Source of the DNA: Clostridiales bacterium UBA735 | Lineage (GTDB): Bacteria > Bacillota > Clostridia > Oscillospirales > Oscillospiraceae | Length of the DNA stretch: 19,250 nt | NCBI GenBank assembly: GCA_002298695.1 | Contig: DBLB01000196.1 | Span: 1-19,250, forward strand | Direction of reading: 5' to 3' | Shown: positions 18,852 through 19,250 of the stretch, piece after piece | Layout: each line of letters opens with the position of its first letter | How positions within the stretch are numbered: the stretch's first letter is position 1 | Notes under the pieces: generated by a model | Told to the model about the DNA's origin: nothing | What the model saw: the letters and a program-made list of their open reading frames with translations, nothing else | The model's database searches: none | Translations under genes and position numbers: made by a program

Positions 18852-18898
18852 TTGCCAACTGTTGCCTTACGATAGCAGGTTCTGGCAACTATTGGCAA
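18852..18898. promoter_or_regulatory. Candidate operator pair for the LacI-SBP regulator
   Basis: In the 193-nt divergent intergenic region, TTGCCAACTGTTGCC (18852-18866) and GGCAACTATTGGCAA (18884-18898) are inverted copies matching at 13 of 15 positions, separated by 17 nt. Each copy has internal imperfect symmetry (CAAC-t-GTTG; CAA-cta-TTG), like a LacI-family operator. The pair lies 19-65 nt upstream of the regulator start and overlaps possible TTGCCA/TTGGCA -35 elements. I could not place a convincing -10 for either direction. Likely role: autoregulation and control of the divergent gene. Confidence 0.6.
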
Positions 18899-19026
18899 TC
18901 TTTCGCCCTCCATGTGTGCTGAGAACGATACTGAAGACAGGTTGATTCAGGAACCACGAATCATCGGCTGTGGATCGATTCGCTGTTCAATGAAGAATCC
19001 TGATGGAGACAACATATGGAGGAACA

Positions 19027-19250
19027 ATGACGATTTCCATAACATCGAATACGGAAATTACAGGAGCGCATGTTTCCGAAGCGGTAGGCTTCGCAGTGGA
19101 AGACGTCGAACGGGACATCGCCAAGACCACATTGCCGGGTGACGAACCGGGCGCGCGTATCGTTCTCGTTGAGGAACCTCATGAGGATGAGGCGTGGGAG
19201 GTCAAGGTCAACGGCAACGACATCGAAGTGCATGCCGGTGATGATTTCGG
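19027..19250 (+). CDS. N-terminus of a putative glycoside hydrolase-like protein, truncated by window edge
   Basis: An open frame starts with ATG at 19027, 4 nt after GGAGG (19018-19022), and runs off the window end after 74 codons. It begins MTISITSNTEITGAHVSEAV and includes VEDVERDIAKTT, ARIVLVEEP and WEVKVNGNDIEVHAGDDFG. This alpha/beta pattern resembles the N-terminal domain that precedes the catalytic domain in GH115- and GH67-type alpha-glucuronidases and some GH20 enzymes, where a chain of this kind leads into a G-x-YG-x-Y segment. No signal peptide is visible, so it would act inside the cell. Divergent placement next to a LacI-type sugar regulator with a shared operator supports a role in carbohydrate use. 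Gene call good; family call tentative. Confidence 0.6.
   Translation, partial: MTISITSNTEITGAHVSEAVGFAVEDVERDIAKTTLPGDEPGARIVLVEEPHEDEAWEVKVNGNDIEVHAGDDF

Noticed and set aside
18912..19233. Short open frames on both strands near the right edge
   Set aside because: They overlap the partial gene starting at 19027, which alone has a ribosome binding site and protein-like composition.

Overview
The window looks like a join of two genomes. Bases 1 to about 14,100 resemble a GC-rich, anaerobic gut Firmicute, probably of the Oscillospiraceae/Ruminococcaceae group. The signs are a type III glutamine synthetase, a T-box leader, a complete Rnf complex and aggaggt-type ribosome binding sites. From about 14,100 to the end, the protein sequence and codon choice look like Bifidobacterium. 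The change falls inside secA, in a motif that is nearly invariant across bacteria (14070-14120). An assembly chimera between two gut bacteria is the most likely explanation, so the two halves should not be read as one organism. The attributions rest on remembered family sequences, not on a search.

Layout, first half. (i) Nitrogen assimilation: the end of a GSIII gene (1-1632), a 57-residue small ORF with a strong ribosome binding site (1672-1845), and an Asn-type T-box leader (about 1881-2182) ahead of asparagine synthetase asnB (2183-3763), closed by a clear terminator. (ii) After an AT-rich spacer with a promoter, a nine-gene operon runs from 4068 to 10800: apbE, a NusG_II-domain protein, a Gx-transporter-like membrane protein, then rnfC-D-G-E-A-B. 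Most junctions are 4-nt start/stop overlaps. ApbE attaches FMN to threonines, and the target SxAT motifs are visible in both RnfD and RnfG, so enzyme and substrates are co-expressed. Rnf couples ferredoxin:NAD+ electron transfer to ion pumping. (iii) A bidirectional terminator and palindromic repeats separate this from a leftward operon: HAD phosphatase, TSUP permease, Asp/Glu racemase. Its promoter lies at 13401-13429. (iv) secA starts rightward from an extended -10 promoter at 13484-13492.

Layout, second half. The bifidobacterial-type rest of secA ends at 16427. A large hairpin separates it from a convergent 761-residue gene (16548-18833) with an unusual architecture: a LacI-type helix-turn-helix and sugar-binding sensor fused to a complete ABC-type extracellular solute-binding protein domain, with no signal peptide. 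It is divergent from the start of a carbohydrate-enzyme-like gene (19027 to the window end). The shared intergenic region carries a 15-bp inverted repeat that looks like the operator. This regulator and its probable target are the most novel biology in the window.
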